From the NCBI RefSeq assembly GCF_003335085.1, contig NZ_QPEJ01000016.1, positions 124,001-188,000 of the forward strand: a DNA stretch of 64,000 nucleotides, in the 5' to 3' direction. Shown here piece by piece: positions 8,767-17,809 of this stretch. Under the pieces are notes generated by a model. That model made no database searches. It saw only the letters and a list, made by a program, of their open reading frames with translations, and was not told the DNA's origin. Origin of the DNA: Polaribacter sp. WD7. Its GTDB lineage: Bacteria > Bacteroidota > Bacteroidia > Flavobacteriales > Flavobacteriaceae. The translations under genes were made by a program, and so were the position numbers. How positions within the stretch are numbered: the first letter of the stretch is position 1; every line of letters begins with the position of its first letter.

Positions 8767-9141
8767 ATGAAAGCAAAATATCAAAGTGTATTGGATCTAG
8801 GTGAACAATTAAATATTAAAAACGGTGATGTTAAAGAAGAGGACGGACAATTAAAAATTTATGGAACAGCAAAAACACCTTATGAAAAAGATTTAATTTG
8901 GGATGAGATAAAAAAAGCCGGAGGTGAAAACCCTACAGATATTATGGCAGACATACAAATAGAAGATGATTCTGTTTATGCAAGACATACTGTTGCTAGT
9001 GGAGAAACTTTAGGGAAAATTGCAAAAAAATACTACGGAAAACCAATGAAATATACTGCTATTTTTGAAGCAAATACAGATATTTTAAAAAACCCCGATG
9101 TTATTCATCCAGGGCAAGAGTTGGTCATTCCTAATTTATAA
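8767..9141 (+). CDS. LysM domain protein, Kbp/YgaU-like
   Basis: The 124-residue protein has an N-terminal BON-like region (about residues 1-68) and a C-terminal LysM domain (about 72-124) with HTVASGETLGKIAKKYYG and the closing HPGQELVIP. This is the BON-LysM architecture of E. coli Kbp (YgaU), a cytoplasmic potassium-binding protein. No signal peptide is visible, which fits a cytoplasmic protein rather than a wall-binding one. The ATG at 8767 is chosen over the TTG at 8704, which falls in the probable promoter. It is a single-gene unit with its own terminator. Potassium binding is inferred from family resemblance only. Confidence 0.8.
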   Translation: MKAKYQSVLDLGEQLNIKNGDVKEEDGQLKIYGTAKTPYEKDLIWDEIKKAGGENPTDIMADIQIEDDSVYARHTVASGETLGKIAKKYYGKPMKYTAIFEANTDILKNPDVIHPGQELVIPNL

Positions 9142-9157
9142 ACTTCTATAAATTATT

Positions 9158-9190
9158 AAAAAGCCGAAGCAATTTGCTTCGGTTTTTTTT
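9158..9190 (+). terminator. Rho-independent terminator of the LysM gene
   Basis: CCGAAGC and GCTTCGG form a 7-bp stem around AATTT, with A before and eight T after. Confidence 0.9.
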
Positions 9191-9197
9191 ATTTTTG
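9190..9197 (+). promoter_or_regulatory. Bacteroidetes -7 box (TATTTTTG) abutting the preceding terminator
   Basis: TATTTTTG matches TAnnTTTG and starts on the last T of the terminator tract. Transcription would start near 9201, ahead of the TTG start of the membrane protein at 9215. Confidence 0.45.
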
Positions 9198-9214
9198 ATC
9201 TTAAATACAACGCA

Positions 9215-9814
9215 TTGATTACCGATAAAAAACAATTTTTTAAAGAAATTTTAAAAGCACTATCTAAACTTATAGTTGCGGGTCTTTTAATTGGCTTTTT
9301 AAAACAATATGATCTTATTATTGCTATTCTTTTAGTTCTAAAAATTTGTCATAATATCTATGTTGAAGTTATAAAACCAAAACATAAAAACTGGTTACTT
9401 TTGATAGGAATGTTGCTGACGGGGTTTGGAGGAATTATTGGCGAAACTTGGGGTGTAACTAATGAGTATTGGGAATACCATAAAGTGTCTAGAGAGTTAC
9501 CCTTATGGTTACCTTTTGCTTGGATGCTTGCATTTCATTATTTATACAAATTAGAGCGTAATCTTATACCTTTATTACGAAAGCAATCACCGCAAAGTAA
9601 AATTATTCTAGCCATTATTCTAGCATTAATTTTACCTGCTTTTGGTGAAGTGATTACTATTTATATGGGAGTTTGGACTTACTATTGGCCTTATCAAATT
9701 TTTGGTGTTCCTTTATACGCCTTTTTGTGTTTATTGTTTGTACACATGCTAGTGTATACTATTTTACATTTTATTTGTAAAAAATATGAAATCAATGATG
9801 TTGTTTTTAATTGA
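9215..9814 (+). CDS. Integral membrane protein of unknown function
   Basis: I do not recognise the family. The 199-residue protein has about five or six hydrophobic segments, for example near residues 13-25, 28-46, 59-75, 95-110, 128-150 and 160-185. Between segments lie conserved-looking aromatic and acidic patches (GETWGVTNEYWEYH, GVWTYYWPYQIFGVP) that could line a pocket. The start is TTG at 9215; the next in-frame ATG would remove two membrane segments. It has its own promoter box and is convergent with rlmF, with only 14 bases between the stop codons. Confidence 0.65.
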   Translation: MITDKKQFFKEILKALSKLIVAGLLIGFLKQYDLIIAILLVLKICHNIYVEVIKPKHKNWLLLIGMLLTGFGGIIGETWGVTNEYWEYHKVSRELPLWLPFAWMLAFHYLYKLERNLIPLLRKQSPQSKIILAIILALILPAFGEVITIYMGVWTYYWPYQIFGVPLYAFLCLLFVHMLVYTILHFICKKYEINDVVFN

Positions 9815-9828
9815 TGCGTTTTTAAATA

Positions 9829-10683
9829 TTAAAACTGCCAACACACAATTCTGGTAACTTTATTACCCTGATTCATATGGATAACTCTAAATTGACTTAC
9901 CCCTAATTTTTTAGAGGAATCTCGCAAACTTTCTACATTTTCTTTTTTTGAAACTAAACTTGTAAACCATTTGCTTATTTTTGGATACAAAGAGCTTTCA
10001 TATAAATAATTATGTAAAAAAGCTTTTTCTCCTCCAATGTACCAAAGTTCATTATTATTCCCAGAAAAGTTTCTTACAGCATTGTTTCCTAAATTTCTTG
10101 TTTTTCTTCTGTTTGCACCTCTAGCCTCTTCTGCAGATTTGTAAAAAGGCGGATTACACATAGTGGCCGAAAAAGAATCATTTTCTTCTATAATTCCTTT
10201 TAAAATATGTTGTTCATCAAATTGTTGCCTCAGTTTAATAAACCCATCCAAATTATTATAATCTATAATATCTTGAGCAGTATCTAAAGAATCTAAATCA
10301 ATATCTGTGGCTACAAAATTCCATTTGTATTCTGCAACTCCTAATAAAGGATATATACATGTTGCACCTGTACCTATGTCTAAAATTTTGACTTGGTCTT
10401 CTGTTGAGAGTAAATCTGATATATGATGAATGTAATCTAAACGTCCTGGAATTGGTGGACATAGATTTTCATCTGGAAAATCCCAAACAAATATTTCATC
10501 ATAAGAAAATAATAATGCCTTATTTAACTCTTTTACTGCTTTCGGATTTGAAAAATCAATACTGAAGTTGCCATGTTTGTTTTTGGTTACAAACTGTTCT
10601 ATTTCTGGATTTTTTTGAATAAGTTCATCAAAATTATATCCTTTATTAAATTTGTTTTTTAAATGCAGCCCTTTATCCTTCAT
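9829..10683 (-). CDS. rlmF: 23S rRNA (adenine(1618)-N(6))-methyltransferase
   Basis: The 284-residue methyltransferase matches RlmF (YbiN), which makes m6A1618 in 23S rRNA. It contains the SAM-binding motif DIGTG at residues 102-106 and the N6-adenine catalytic motif NPPF at 177-180. The GGEKAFL and GRLDYIHH blocks are family-specific. Length is close to that of the E. coli enzyme. It lies 10 bases downstream of bshC on the same strand and may be transcribed with it. Confidence 0.92.
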   Translation of the reverse strand: MKDKGLHLKNKFNKGYNFDELIQKNPEIEQFVTKNKHGNFSIDFSNPKAVKELNKALLFSYDEIFVWDFPDENLCPPIPGRLDYIHHISDLLSTEDQVKILDIGTGATCIYPLLGVAEYKWNFVATDIDLDSLDTAQDIIDYNNLDGFIKLRQQFDEQHILKGIIEENDSFSATMCNPPFYKSAEEARGANRRKTRNLGNNAVRNFSGNNNELWYIGGEKAFLHNYLYESSLYPKISKWFTSLVSKKENVESLRDSSKKLGVSQFRVIHMNQGNKVTRIVCWQF

Positions 10684-10693
10684 AATTGCAAAC

Positions 10694-12286
10694 TTACAAC
10701 TCTAAGATTGTAAACTCCAATTGTAACGGTTTTAAAGCAGTTTTTAATGACGCTATAAACGAACTTCCGTATTCTAAATAATATTCAGAAAAATTACGCT
10801 GACGTTCCTCTAGACTCTGATTGGGTAATAACTCATTTTGCAACTTTGATATTCTTTCTACCAAATCTTTTTGCCTTCTTTTCTCTGCTCTTATCAACCT
10901 TTTTTGTAGATTTTCTAATCCTTTAATCTGCTTTATTTCTTGAGCTTCTACCGCTCCAATAAAAGAAGCATCAGTTTGTTTGGCAACTTTTTTTAACTCT
11001 GAAAATTGCTGTTCTAAAAAAAGAATTTTCTTATCAAAATCTACCTTAATATTAGCGTTTTCTATAACTTTTTTTGACAACAACTTGTTTTGATTTAAAA
11101 AGATTTCTTCTAATGAAATATTTAACTTGTCAAGTTTCTGTTTTTGTTTTGAAGAGATAACCTGCACAGAATTTCGAAGTAACAGAATAGGAAAAGGTAC
11201 TTTAACAGCATCAAAAAAGGTTTTTAACTCCAACCAATACGCTTGCTCTCCTCCACCTCCAATATAGCACAAGTTTGGCAATATAACCTCTTGATACAAA
11301 GGTCTTAGAATAACGTTTGGAGAAAATGCTTTAGGGTTTTTCGCTAATTCTTCTAAAATTGCTTTTTTTGTAAAAGTTATGTCTGTATTGTTAACTTTAT
11401 AAACCCCACCCTCATAAACAATACGTTCTCTAAAATTATTTCCTAAATAAAATAAATTAATCTCTCTAGGGTTTACCTGTATTTTATATTCTTTTTCTAA
11501 CGCTAAAATTGTTTTAGATACCGTTTTAAAAGCGGTTTTATTTTCAAGCTCTTCTTTGATGTATGGGGTAAACACTGTTTTTAATGCATAATCATCACCA
11601 TCTACTATAACCAAACCATATTTACCAAACAACTCATTAGCAATATAACGTGTTGCTTGTGCTAAATTTTGATGTTTTAAATATGCTTCTGAAAAAAGAC
11701 TCTTTAAATACTGGGCATTTTTAGAATTTCCTAAATGATTGGAGAACACTCTATAAACAGCTTCTAAACTTTTTGTAGAAAACCGTCCTACAGCACCACC
11801 ATCTTCACGTTTCCATTGCACTTTTTTTCCATCAAAATTAAAGTAATTGATTTCATCAAAATCATGATCTTCAGTCGCCATCCAATATACAGGTACAAAA
11901 TTTTGTTTAGGATATTGTTCTGTTAATTCTTCACACAAATTAATGGCTGATACAATCTTGTACAAGAAATACAAAGGACCAGTAAACAAATTTAATTGGT
12001 GTCCTGTTGTAATTGTAAATGTATTTTCTTGCTGTAAAAGATTGATATTATCTTTTGTTTTTTCAGTTGCCATGAAGTCAGAATATTGACTTTGCAAGGC
12101 TTCTGACAATATTTTTCTTGTTTCTAAACTAAAAGATTGTTTCTTTTCTTTTATTTGATCTTTAAAACCTTCAACATCAGAAAAATTTTTATAAAAAGGT
12201 TTTATAGCTTCTTTTTGTGCTAAGTAATCTAGCATTGTTTTTGAAAAAAAACCTGTTTTTTTAAAGGGTATATGTGTTACATTCAT
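10694..12286 (-). CDS. bshC: Bacillithiol biosynthesis cysteine-adding enzyme BshC
   Basis: The 530-residue protein matches BshC, which adds cysteine to glucosaminyl-malate in the last step of bacillithiol synthesis. Family hallmarks include TTGHQLNLFTGPLYFLYK near residue 93, YWMATEDHDFDEIN near residue 133 and YIGGGGEQAYWLEL in the core, plus the C-terminal coiled-coil region rich in K/E/Q (about residues 385-500). The start ATG at 12286 gives the usual MNVTHIPF N-terminus. bshA and bshB are not in this window. Bacillithiol is the low-molecular-weight thiol of many Bacteroidota, so glutathione-type chemistry is not expected here. Confidence 0.95.
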   Translation of the reverse strand: MNVTHIPFKKTGFFSKTMLDYLAQKEAIKPFYKNFSDVEGFKDQIKEKKQSFSLETRKILSEALQSQYSDFMATEKTKDNINLLQQENTFTITTGHQLNLFTGPLYFLYKIVSAINLCEELTEQYPKQNFVPVYWMATEDHDFDEINYFNFDGKKVQWKREDGGAVGRFSTKSLEAVYRVFSNHLGNSKNAQYLKSLFSEAYLKHQNLAQATRYIANELFGKYGLVIVDGDDYALKTVFTPYIKEELENKTAFKTVSKTILALEKEYKIQVNPREINLFYLGNNFRERIVYEGGVYKVNNTDITFTKKAILEELAKNPKAFSPNVILRPLYQEVILPNLCYIGGGGEQAYWLELKTFFDAVKVPFPILLLRNSVQVISSKQKQKLDKLNISLEEIFLNQNKLLSKKVIENANIKVDFDKKILFLEQQFSELKKVAKQTDASFIGAVEAQEIKQIKGLENLQKRLIRAEKRRQKDLVERISKLQNELLPNQSLEERQRNFSEYYLEYGSSFIASLKTALKPLQLEFTILEL

Positions 12287-12441
12287 AATTACTTACTAAT
12301 AACACGTTTTATATAACAGTCAGATTCTGAAAAAGAATTCATATGGTTTGATTAATTTTTGATAAAAGTACAAATATTTCACCCTTTTTGTCGAAAAGGA
12401 GAAATCAATCTAACAAAGTTTTAACAGGTTAATGTTTTTGT

Positions 12442-12475
12442 TTTGTTAGATAGAAATATATATTCCTTATTTTTG
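12442..12475 (+). promoter_or_regulatory. Promoter of the M14 peptidase gene
   Basis: TTTG at 12442-12445 and TATTTTTG at 12468-12475 match the Bacteroidetes -33 and -7 elements with a 22-base spacer; the leader to the ATG at 12493 is about 14 bases. Confidence 0.6.
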
Positions 12476-12492
12476 AAAATCAAACTTTTTTT

Positions 12493-14973
12493 ATGAAAAT
12501 TAAATCTCTTTTGTTAGTTGCTTTTCTTATTTCCGAAAGCCTATTTTCTCAAACAATACAATCTCCTTCAGAATTTTTGGGTTACGAAATTGGCTCTCGT
12601 TTTACAAGGCATCATAAGGTTGTAGAATATTTTACGCATGTTAGTAACTCATTATCTAACGTTGTGCTTGAAAAATATGGAGAAACCAATGAACGTAGGC
12701 CTTTGTATTTAAGCTATATTTCATCAGAAAAAAACATCTCTAATCTAGAAACGATTAGAACAAATAATCTTGCTCAGACTGGTATTATTTCTGGTAAAGC
12801 CACTAATAATATTGCTATAGTTTGGTTGAGTTATAATGTTCATGGAAACGAAGCATCTAGTACAGAAGCTGCTATGTTGACTCTTTATGAATTGGTGACA
12901 AAGAAAAAAGAATGGTTAAAAAACACTGTAGTTATTATAGATCCTTGTATAAATCCTGATGGAAGAGACAGGTATGTAAACTGGTATAATCAAGTAAAAA
13001 GTACCCCATTCAATACCAATCAAGATGCAAAAGAACATTCAGAGCCATGGCCTGGAGGTAGGCCAAATCATTATTTATTTGATTTGAATAGAGATTGGGC
13101 ATGGGCTACTCAAGTAGAATCTCAACAAAGAATAAAAATGTACAACAAATGGATGCCACATATTCATGTAGATTTTCATGAACAAGGAATTAATGATCCG
13201 TATTATTTTGCTCCTGCAGCAGAACCTTTTCATGAAATTATTTCTGATTGGCAGCGTAACTTTCAAAACGAAATTGGAAAAAATCATGCAAAATATTTTG
13301 ACAAAGAAGGCTGGTTATATTTTACCAAAGAGAGTTTCGATTTATTATACCCAAGTTATGGAGATACTTACCCAACCTACATGGGTGCTATTGGAATGAC
13401 TTATGAACAAGCAGGACATGGAAGAGCCGGTTTAGGCATAAAAACTGACGAAGGTGAGATATTAACACTTAAAGATAGAGCTTTACACCACATGACAACT
13501 GGTTTATCTACGGTAGAAATTTCTTCTCAAAATGCTGATCAATTGAATATTGAATTTAAAAATTTTTTTAATAACAACTCTTTACAATATAAAAGTTATG
13601 TTTTAAAAAATGATAATGTAGACAAAACAAATCGTCTAAAAGCACTCTTAGATCTCCATGAAATTGAATATGAAGTTGCTAAAAACGGAACTGTTAAAGG
13701 CTACAATTATATGAGCCAAAAAGAAGAGAAAATGATTGTTTCTACTTCTGATTTGGTTATTCATACCCAACAACCCAAAGGAAAAATGGTAAAAGTATTG
13801 TTTGAACCAAAAACAAAATTAGTAGATTCGTTAACGTACGATATTACAGCTTGGTCTTTACCCTATGCCCATGGTCTTAAAGCCGTTGCTTCTACTACTA
13901 AGGTAGCTTCATCAAAAAGTACTATACCCCAATCAACAACAAATACTATTGACACAAATGCTTATGCTTATATTTCAAAATGGAATAGTATTGATGATGC
14001 AACTTTTTTAGGAGCATTATTGCAAGCTGATATTACACCTCGTTTTTCTAATCAAGCATTTACAATTGATAAAAAGGTATACGCTGCTGGGAGTTTAATT
14101 ATTTTAAGAAATGACAATAGAAGTGAAGATTTTGACTCTAAATTAGTTGCTATTGCAAATACGCATAAAAGAAGATTACAGCCTGTTACTACTGGTTTTG
14201 TAGACAAAGGTGTAGATTTTGGTTCTTATGCTGTAAACCCCATAAACAAACAAAGAATTGCTGTGTTGTCTGGTAAAGAAACTTCTTCTTTAAGTTTTGG
14301 TGAAGTATGGCACTTTTTTGAGACTCAATTACAATACCCTATTACAACCTTGAATTCTGATTATTTTAGTAAAGTAAACTTTTCTAATTATGATGTCATT
14401 ATTATTCCTAGTGGATACTACAGTAAGGTTTTAAGTAAAACTATTTTAGAAAAATTTGTAAAATGGACCCAATCTGGAGGAACTTTACTGGTTATTGGAG
14501 AGGCTCTAAATAGTTTTGCGGATCACAAAAGTTTTGCATTGAAAAAGAAAAAAAATAGAACTAAAATAGAAGAACCCAATTTAACTCCTTATGCAGATAG
14601 AGAGCGTAACAATGTTAAAAATTTTATTACTGGAAGCATATTTAACAGCACGCTAGACCACACACATCCTTTGGCTTTTGGTTATGACAAAGAATACTTT
14701 TCTTTAAAATTAAGCGGAACGTCTTATGAACTGCTACAAAAAGGAAATAACGTAGGTTATTTTGGAAATTATACTACAAATGTTTCTGGTTTTGCAGGTA
14801 ACGATGCTTTAAAGAACGTACCTAAATCTTTACTTTTTGGTGAAGAAAAGAAGGGAAGCGGAAGTATTATTTATATGGTAGATAATCCGCTATTTAGATC
14901 ATTTTGGGAAAACGGAAAACTTTTTGTTGCTAACGCTGTATTTTTACTAAATTCTGATATCTTAAAACATTAG
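12493..14973 (+). CDS. Secreted M14 family zinc metallopeptidase
   Basis: The 826-residue protein starts with a signal peptide ending in LFSQ (residue 20). The M14 carboxypeptidase domain follows, with zinc ligands H117 and E120 in HGNEASSTE, the arginine-rich PDGRDRY loop and the third ligand His in VDFHEQG (about residue 229). The catalytic glutamate should be in GMTYEQAG near residue 310. Long C-terminal regions of about 500 residues include a class I glutaminase-like segment (NYDVIIIPSGYYS, then SGGTLLVIGE), as in many Bacteroidota M14 proteins. It probably trims peptides in the envelope or outside the cell. No T9SS sorting domain is seen at the C-terminus. It is convergent with the Dph6-like gene with a 16-base gap. 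Confidence 0.9.
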   Translation: MKIKSLLLVAFLISESLFSQTIQSPSEFLGYEIGSRFTRHHKVVEYFTHVSNSLSNVVLEKYGETNERRPLYLSYISSEKNISNLETIRTNNLAQTGIISGKATNNIAIVWLSYNVHGNEASSTEAAMLTLYELVTKKKEWLKNTVVIIDPCINPDGRDRYVNWYNQVKSTPFNTNQDAKEHSEPWPGGRPNHYLFDLNRDWAWATQVESQQRIKMYNKWMPHIHVDFHEQGINDPYYFAPAAEPFHEIISDWQRNFQNEIGKNHAKYFDKEGWLYFTKESFDLLYPSYGDTYPTYMGAIGMTYEQAGHGRAGLGIKTDEGEILTLKDRALHHMTTGLSTVEISSQNADQLNIEFKNFFNNNSLQYKSYVLKNDNVDKTNRLKALLDLHEIEYEVAKNGTVKGYNYMSQKEEKMIVSTSDLVIHTQQPKGKMVKVLFEPKTKLVDSLTYDITAWSLPYAHGLKAVASTTKVASSKSTIPQSTTNTIDTNAYAYISKWNSIDDATFLGALLQADITPRFSNQAFTIDKKVYAAGSLIILRNDNRSEDFDSKLVAIANTHKRRLQPVTTGFVDKGVDFGSYAVNPINKQRIAVLSGKETSSLSFGEVWHFFETQLQYPITTLNSDYFSKVNFSNYDVIIIPSGYYSKVLSKTILEKFVKWTQSGGTLLVIGEALNSFADHKSFALKKKKNRTKIEEPNLTPYADRERNNVKNFITGSIFNSTLDHTHPLAFGYDKEYFSLKLSGTSYELLQKGNNVGYFGNYTTNVSGFAGNDALKNVPKSLLFGEEKKGSGSIIYMVDNPLFRSFWENGKLFVANAVFLLNSDILKH

Positions 14974-14989
14974 AAACATATTTTGGAAA

Positions 14990-15724
14990 TTATTCTAAAG
15001 CTAAATCGCAATACCAAAAATAAGTGTTAAAACTCTTCATTTCTTGGTCTGTAGAGTTGTGATTGGAATCTTTATCATTTTCATTTAAAGTATAAGAGCG
15101 TAATACTTTTTCTCCTATTTTAAAGGGAATCGGTTTTGAAAACAAAGGGCCATCAAAAACAAAAGTATGAAACTCTCCATTTTCTCCGCAAACATCTACA
15201 GATTCTGGAAGTTCTTCTAAAAATTGTTCGTCTATAATTCTGCCCACAAACTCTTTACCTAACAATGTGGCATTTACACATACCGTTATTGCTTTAAAAC
15301 CAAGATTTAAAAATTCATTTATGATGTGTTTGGTATCTTTTTTCCATAAAGGATAAACCCCCTTAATACCAACTTGAGTTAATTTAGTATCTCTGTATTT
15401 TTTTAAGTCTTCAAGAAAAATATCCCCAAAAACACTATGTGTATAATTTTCCAATACTAAAGAGCTCATGTTTTCCTCCATGATTTCTGAGTAATCATCC
15501 ATCGTTACTTTTGCAGAAAACGCAATTGTTTTTAACGGTATACCTATTGATTTTACTTGTGCATACAGCAATTCATTTCGCAAACCATGCATAGAAACAC
15601 GATTAAAATCTTTATTTATAGTAGTTACTAATAAGTCTATTTTATAAGTTTTATGTTGAAGTGTCTTGTAAAGTGCTAATGCAGAATCTTTACCCGTACT
15701 CCAATTAAAATAGGCTTTATGCAT
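14990..15724 (-). CDS. Dph6-like PP-loop ATPase (diphthine-ammonia ligase family)
   Basis: The 244-residue protein has an N-terminal PP-loop SxGKDS (WSTGKDS, residues 8-14) and the GVYPLWKKDT and GENGEFHTFVFDGPLF blocks of the Dph_synthase / MJ0570 family. In eukaryotes and archaea this domain amidates diphthine on EF2. Bacteria lack diphthamide, so the bacterial members have a different, unknown amidation or thiolation-like role. It starts eight bases after the rimO stop on the same strand and is probably co-transcribed with it. The family assignment is firm; the reaction is not known. Confidence 0.85.
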   Translation of the reverse strand: MHKAYFNWSTGKDSALALYKTLQHKTYKIDLLVTTINKDFNRVSMHGLRNELLYAQVKSIGIPLKTIAFSAKVTMDDYSEIMEENMSSLVLENYTHSVFGDIFLEDLKKYRDTKLTQVGIKGVYPLWKKDTKHIINEFLNLGFKAITVCVNATLLGKEFVGRIIDEQFLEELPESVDVCGENGEFHTFVFDGPLFSKPIPFKIGEKVLRSYTLNENDKDSNHNSTDQEMKSFNTYFWYCDLALE

Positions 15725-15731
15725 ACAATAT

Positions 15732-17093
15732 TTACTTTTTAATCTTTAATTTTTGATGTAAACTTTTAGGCTTTTCTTGTACGGTAATGGGTGTACCATA
15801 CAAATCATAATCTCCTGCTTCATGTATTTTTATATCTACAAACTCGCCAATTTTAATGTAATGCGCTCTTGCATCAACTAAAACGTCATTATCTACATCA
15901 GGAGAGTCATACTCTGTTCTTCCATAAAAATATTCTCCATCTTTTCTATCAAACAAGCATCTAAATGTTTTTCCTATTTTTTGTTGATTCAGTTCCCAAG
16001 AAATTTGAGATTGAATTTCCATAATTTCATTTACTCTTCTAAACTTAACCTCTTCAGGAACATCATCCTCTAAAACATAAGCACCCGTATTTTCTTCGTG
16101 AGAATATTCAAAAGCTCCTAAACGCTCAAAGCGCATTTCTTCTACCCAATCTTTCAATTCTTGAAATTTCTCTTCTGTTTCTCCAGGATAACCTACAATT
16201 AGTGTAGTTCTAATTGCCATTTCTGGTACAACCTCTCTAAATTTATGTATTAAAGCCGTAGTTTTTTCATGAGTTGTTCCTCTCTTCATAGACTTTAACA
16301 GCGCCGTGTTAATATGTTGCAAAGGTATATCTAGGTAATTACAAACTTTAGGCTCTCGCTTCATTACTTCTAAAACATCCATAGGAAAACCTGTAGGAAA
16401 TGCGTAATGTAAACGAATCCATTCTATACCATCTACTTTAACCAATGCTTCTAATAAAGCTGCTAAAGCCCTTTTTTTGTAGATATCTAAACCGTAATAT
16501 GTTAAATCTTGCGCAATTAACATAATCTCTTTGATACCGTTAGCGGCTAATTTTTCTGCTTCTGTAACAACATCTTCTATAGGTGTAGATCTGTGTTTAC
16601 CACGCATTAACGGAATCGCACAAAACGAACAAGGTCTGTCACAACCTTCTGCAATCTTTAAGTATGCATAGTGTTTTGGAGTTGTTGTTAAGCGTTCTCC
16701 TATCAATTCATGTTTGTAATCTGCTTCTAATACTTTTAATAAATTTGGTAAATCATGCGTACCAAAATATTGATCTACATTCGGAATTTCTCTCTCTAAA
16801 TCAGGTTTGTAACGCTCACTCAAACATCCTGATACAAAAACTTTATCTACTTCTCCTGCTTCTTTTTTTTGTGCATAATGCAATATGGTATCTACACTTT
16901 CTTCTTTTGCTTTACCTATAAAGCCACATGTATTTATAACAACAATATTTCCATCATCATTTTCATCTTCATGTACTACATTTTTTCCGTTAGCTTTTAA
17001 CTGCCCCATTAACACCTCACTATCGTAGATGTTTTTAGAGCAACCAAGAGTTACTACATTAATTTTATTTTTTTTGATGGATTTTGTACGCAT
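15732..17093 (-). CDS. rimO: Ribosomal protein uS12 methylthiotransferase
   Basis: This radical SAM enzyme (453 residues) methylthiolates the conserved aspartate of ribosomal protein S12. The N-terminal MTTase domain has cluster cysteines C18, C56 and C90, the radical SAM CxxxCxxC is C151, C155 and C158, and a TRAM-like domain covers the last 70 or so residues. The motif pattern and length separate RimO from MiaB. The start is the ATG at 17093: the TTG at 17117 lies inside the -7 promoter box. It probably forms an operon with the downstream Dph6-like gene. Confidence 0.94.
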   Translation of the reverse strand: MRTKSIKKNKINVVTLGCSKNIYDSEVLMGQLKANGKNVVHEDENDDGNIVVINTCGFIGKAKEESVDTILHYAQKKEAGEVDKVFVSGCLSERYKPDLEREIPNVDQYFGTHDLPNLLKVLEADYKHELIGERLTTTPKHYAYLKIAEGCDRPCSFCAIPLMRGKHRSTPIEDVVTEAEKLAANGIKEIMLIAQDLTYYGLDIYKKRALAALLEALVKVDGIEWIRLHYAFPTGFPMDVLEVMKREPKVCNYLDIPLQHINTALLKSMKRGTTHEKTTALIHKFREVVPEMAIRTTLIVGYPGETEEKFQELKDWVEEMRFERLGAFEYSHEENTGAYVLEDDVPEEVKFRRVNEIMEIQSQISWELNQQKIGKTFRCLFDRKDGEYFYGRTEYDSPDVDNDVLVDARAHYIKIGEFVDIKIHEAGDYDLYGTPITVQEKPKSLHQKLKIKK

Positions 17094-17114
17094 TACATTG
17101 TTTTTAAGCAATTG

Positions 17115-17122
17115 CAAATATA
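17115..17122 (-). promoter_or_regulatory. Bacteroidetes -7 box (TATATTTG) for rimO
   Basis: On the minus strand TATATTTG matches TAnnTTTG exactly, about 22 bases before the ATG at 17093. It decides the rimO start against the upstream TTG. Confidence 0.6.
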
Positions 17123-17298
17123 CGTTAATACAGTTCTTTTTTAGGTTAAGTTGTTAAAAACAATTAAGATAAAAAAAGAAAAACTAACTATACAAATTAT
17201 ATATAAAATCTAAAATTCAATATTCTTTGGATAATTTTTGTTGGTATATTGAAAACTGATTTCTATTTTCATACGGTAGCCTATCAATGCGAAAACAG

Positions 17299-17706
17299 TT
17301 ATTTTGTATTTAGATGTTCTTCAATATCAGCAATATGGTGTTGCAGTGCCTGAGATGAAATCTGGATTTCTTTGATTAATAACCCTAAAGAAATAATTAA
17401 TAAAATTAAGGCCAAACCAAATACATAGACTGCAATATCTTGTTGATGTATATAAATTAACAACATGGTAACCACGCAAAATAACAGACTTGTAATTCCA
17501 AAAATCTGCATCCAACGTGTTAAATTTAAACGTAACTTTAAATTTTTTATTTGTCGTATTAAAGATGCTTCTTTTCGTTCTAAGTAAATGTCATGTAAAT
17601 TTCTAATGACAGCTGAATATGCTAAAAACCGATTGGTATATGCTAGCATAATTAAAGAAATTGCAGAAAATAATAATGCTGGTGTAGTTAGTGTTAGTGC
17701 CTCCAT
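17299..17706 (-). CDS. DUF2721 family membrane protein
   Basis: The 135-residue protein fits DUF2721: an N-terminal hydrophobic segment (about residues 8-28), a charged central helix with a basic and acidic pattern (residues 42-65), two further membrane segments (about 68-88 and 92-112), and a short hydrophilic tail. The function of the family is unknown. It is divergent from the RimK operon; both units have a -7 box very close to the start codon. The gene is followed by about 200 bases without a recognisable gene before rimO. Confidence 0.8.
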   Translation of the reverse strand: MEALTLTTPALLFSAISLIMLAYTNRFLAYSAVIRNLHDIYLERKEASLIRQIKNLKLRLNLTRWMQIFGITSLLFCVVTMLLIYIHQQDIAVYVFGLALILLIISLGLLIKEIQISSQALQHHIADIEEHLNTK

Positions 17707-17714
17707 AGTTACTG

Positions 17715-17722
17715 CAAAAATA
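17715..17722 (-). promoter_or_regulatory. Bacteroidetes -7 box (TATTTTTG) for the DUF2721 gene
   Basis: TATTTTTG on the minus strand ends nine bases before the ATG at 17706, so the transcript would have a leader of only a few bases. Confidence 0.5.
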
Positions 17723-17796
17723 CAGAATAATAAAATTGGAAAGAAAAAAAATCTATTTCTTCACTCAATTTATTATTCTATAAATGACAAAAATGA

Positions 17797-17804
17797 TACA
17801 TTTG
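17797..17804 (+). promoter_or_regulatory. Bacteroidetes -7 box (TACATTTG) for the RimK operon
   Basis: TACATTTG matches TAnnTTTG and ends only five bases before the ATG at 17810, which predicts an almost leaderless transcript. Confidence 0.5.
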
Positions 17805-17809
17805 TATGT

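Noticed and set aside
16664-16921. Plus-strand open frames inside rimO
   Set aside because: They lie wholly antisense to a well-conserved radical SAM gene and show no protein-like composition or promoter.
17094-17117. TTG at 17117 as start of rimO
   Set aside because: It overlaps the minus-strand box TATATTTG; the ATG at 17093 gives the normal flavobacterial N-terminus.
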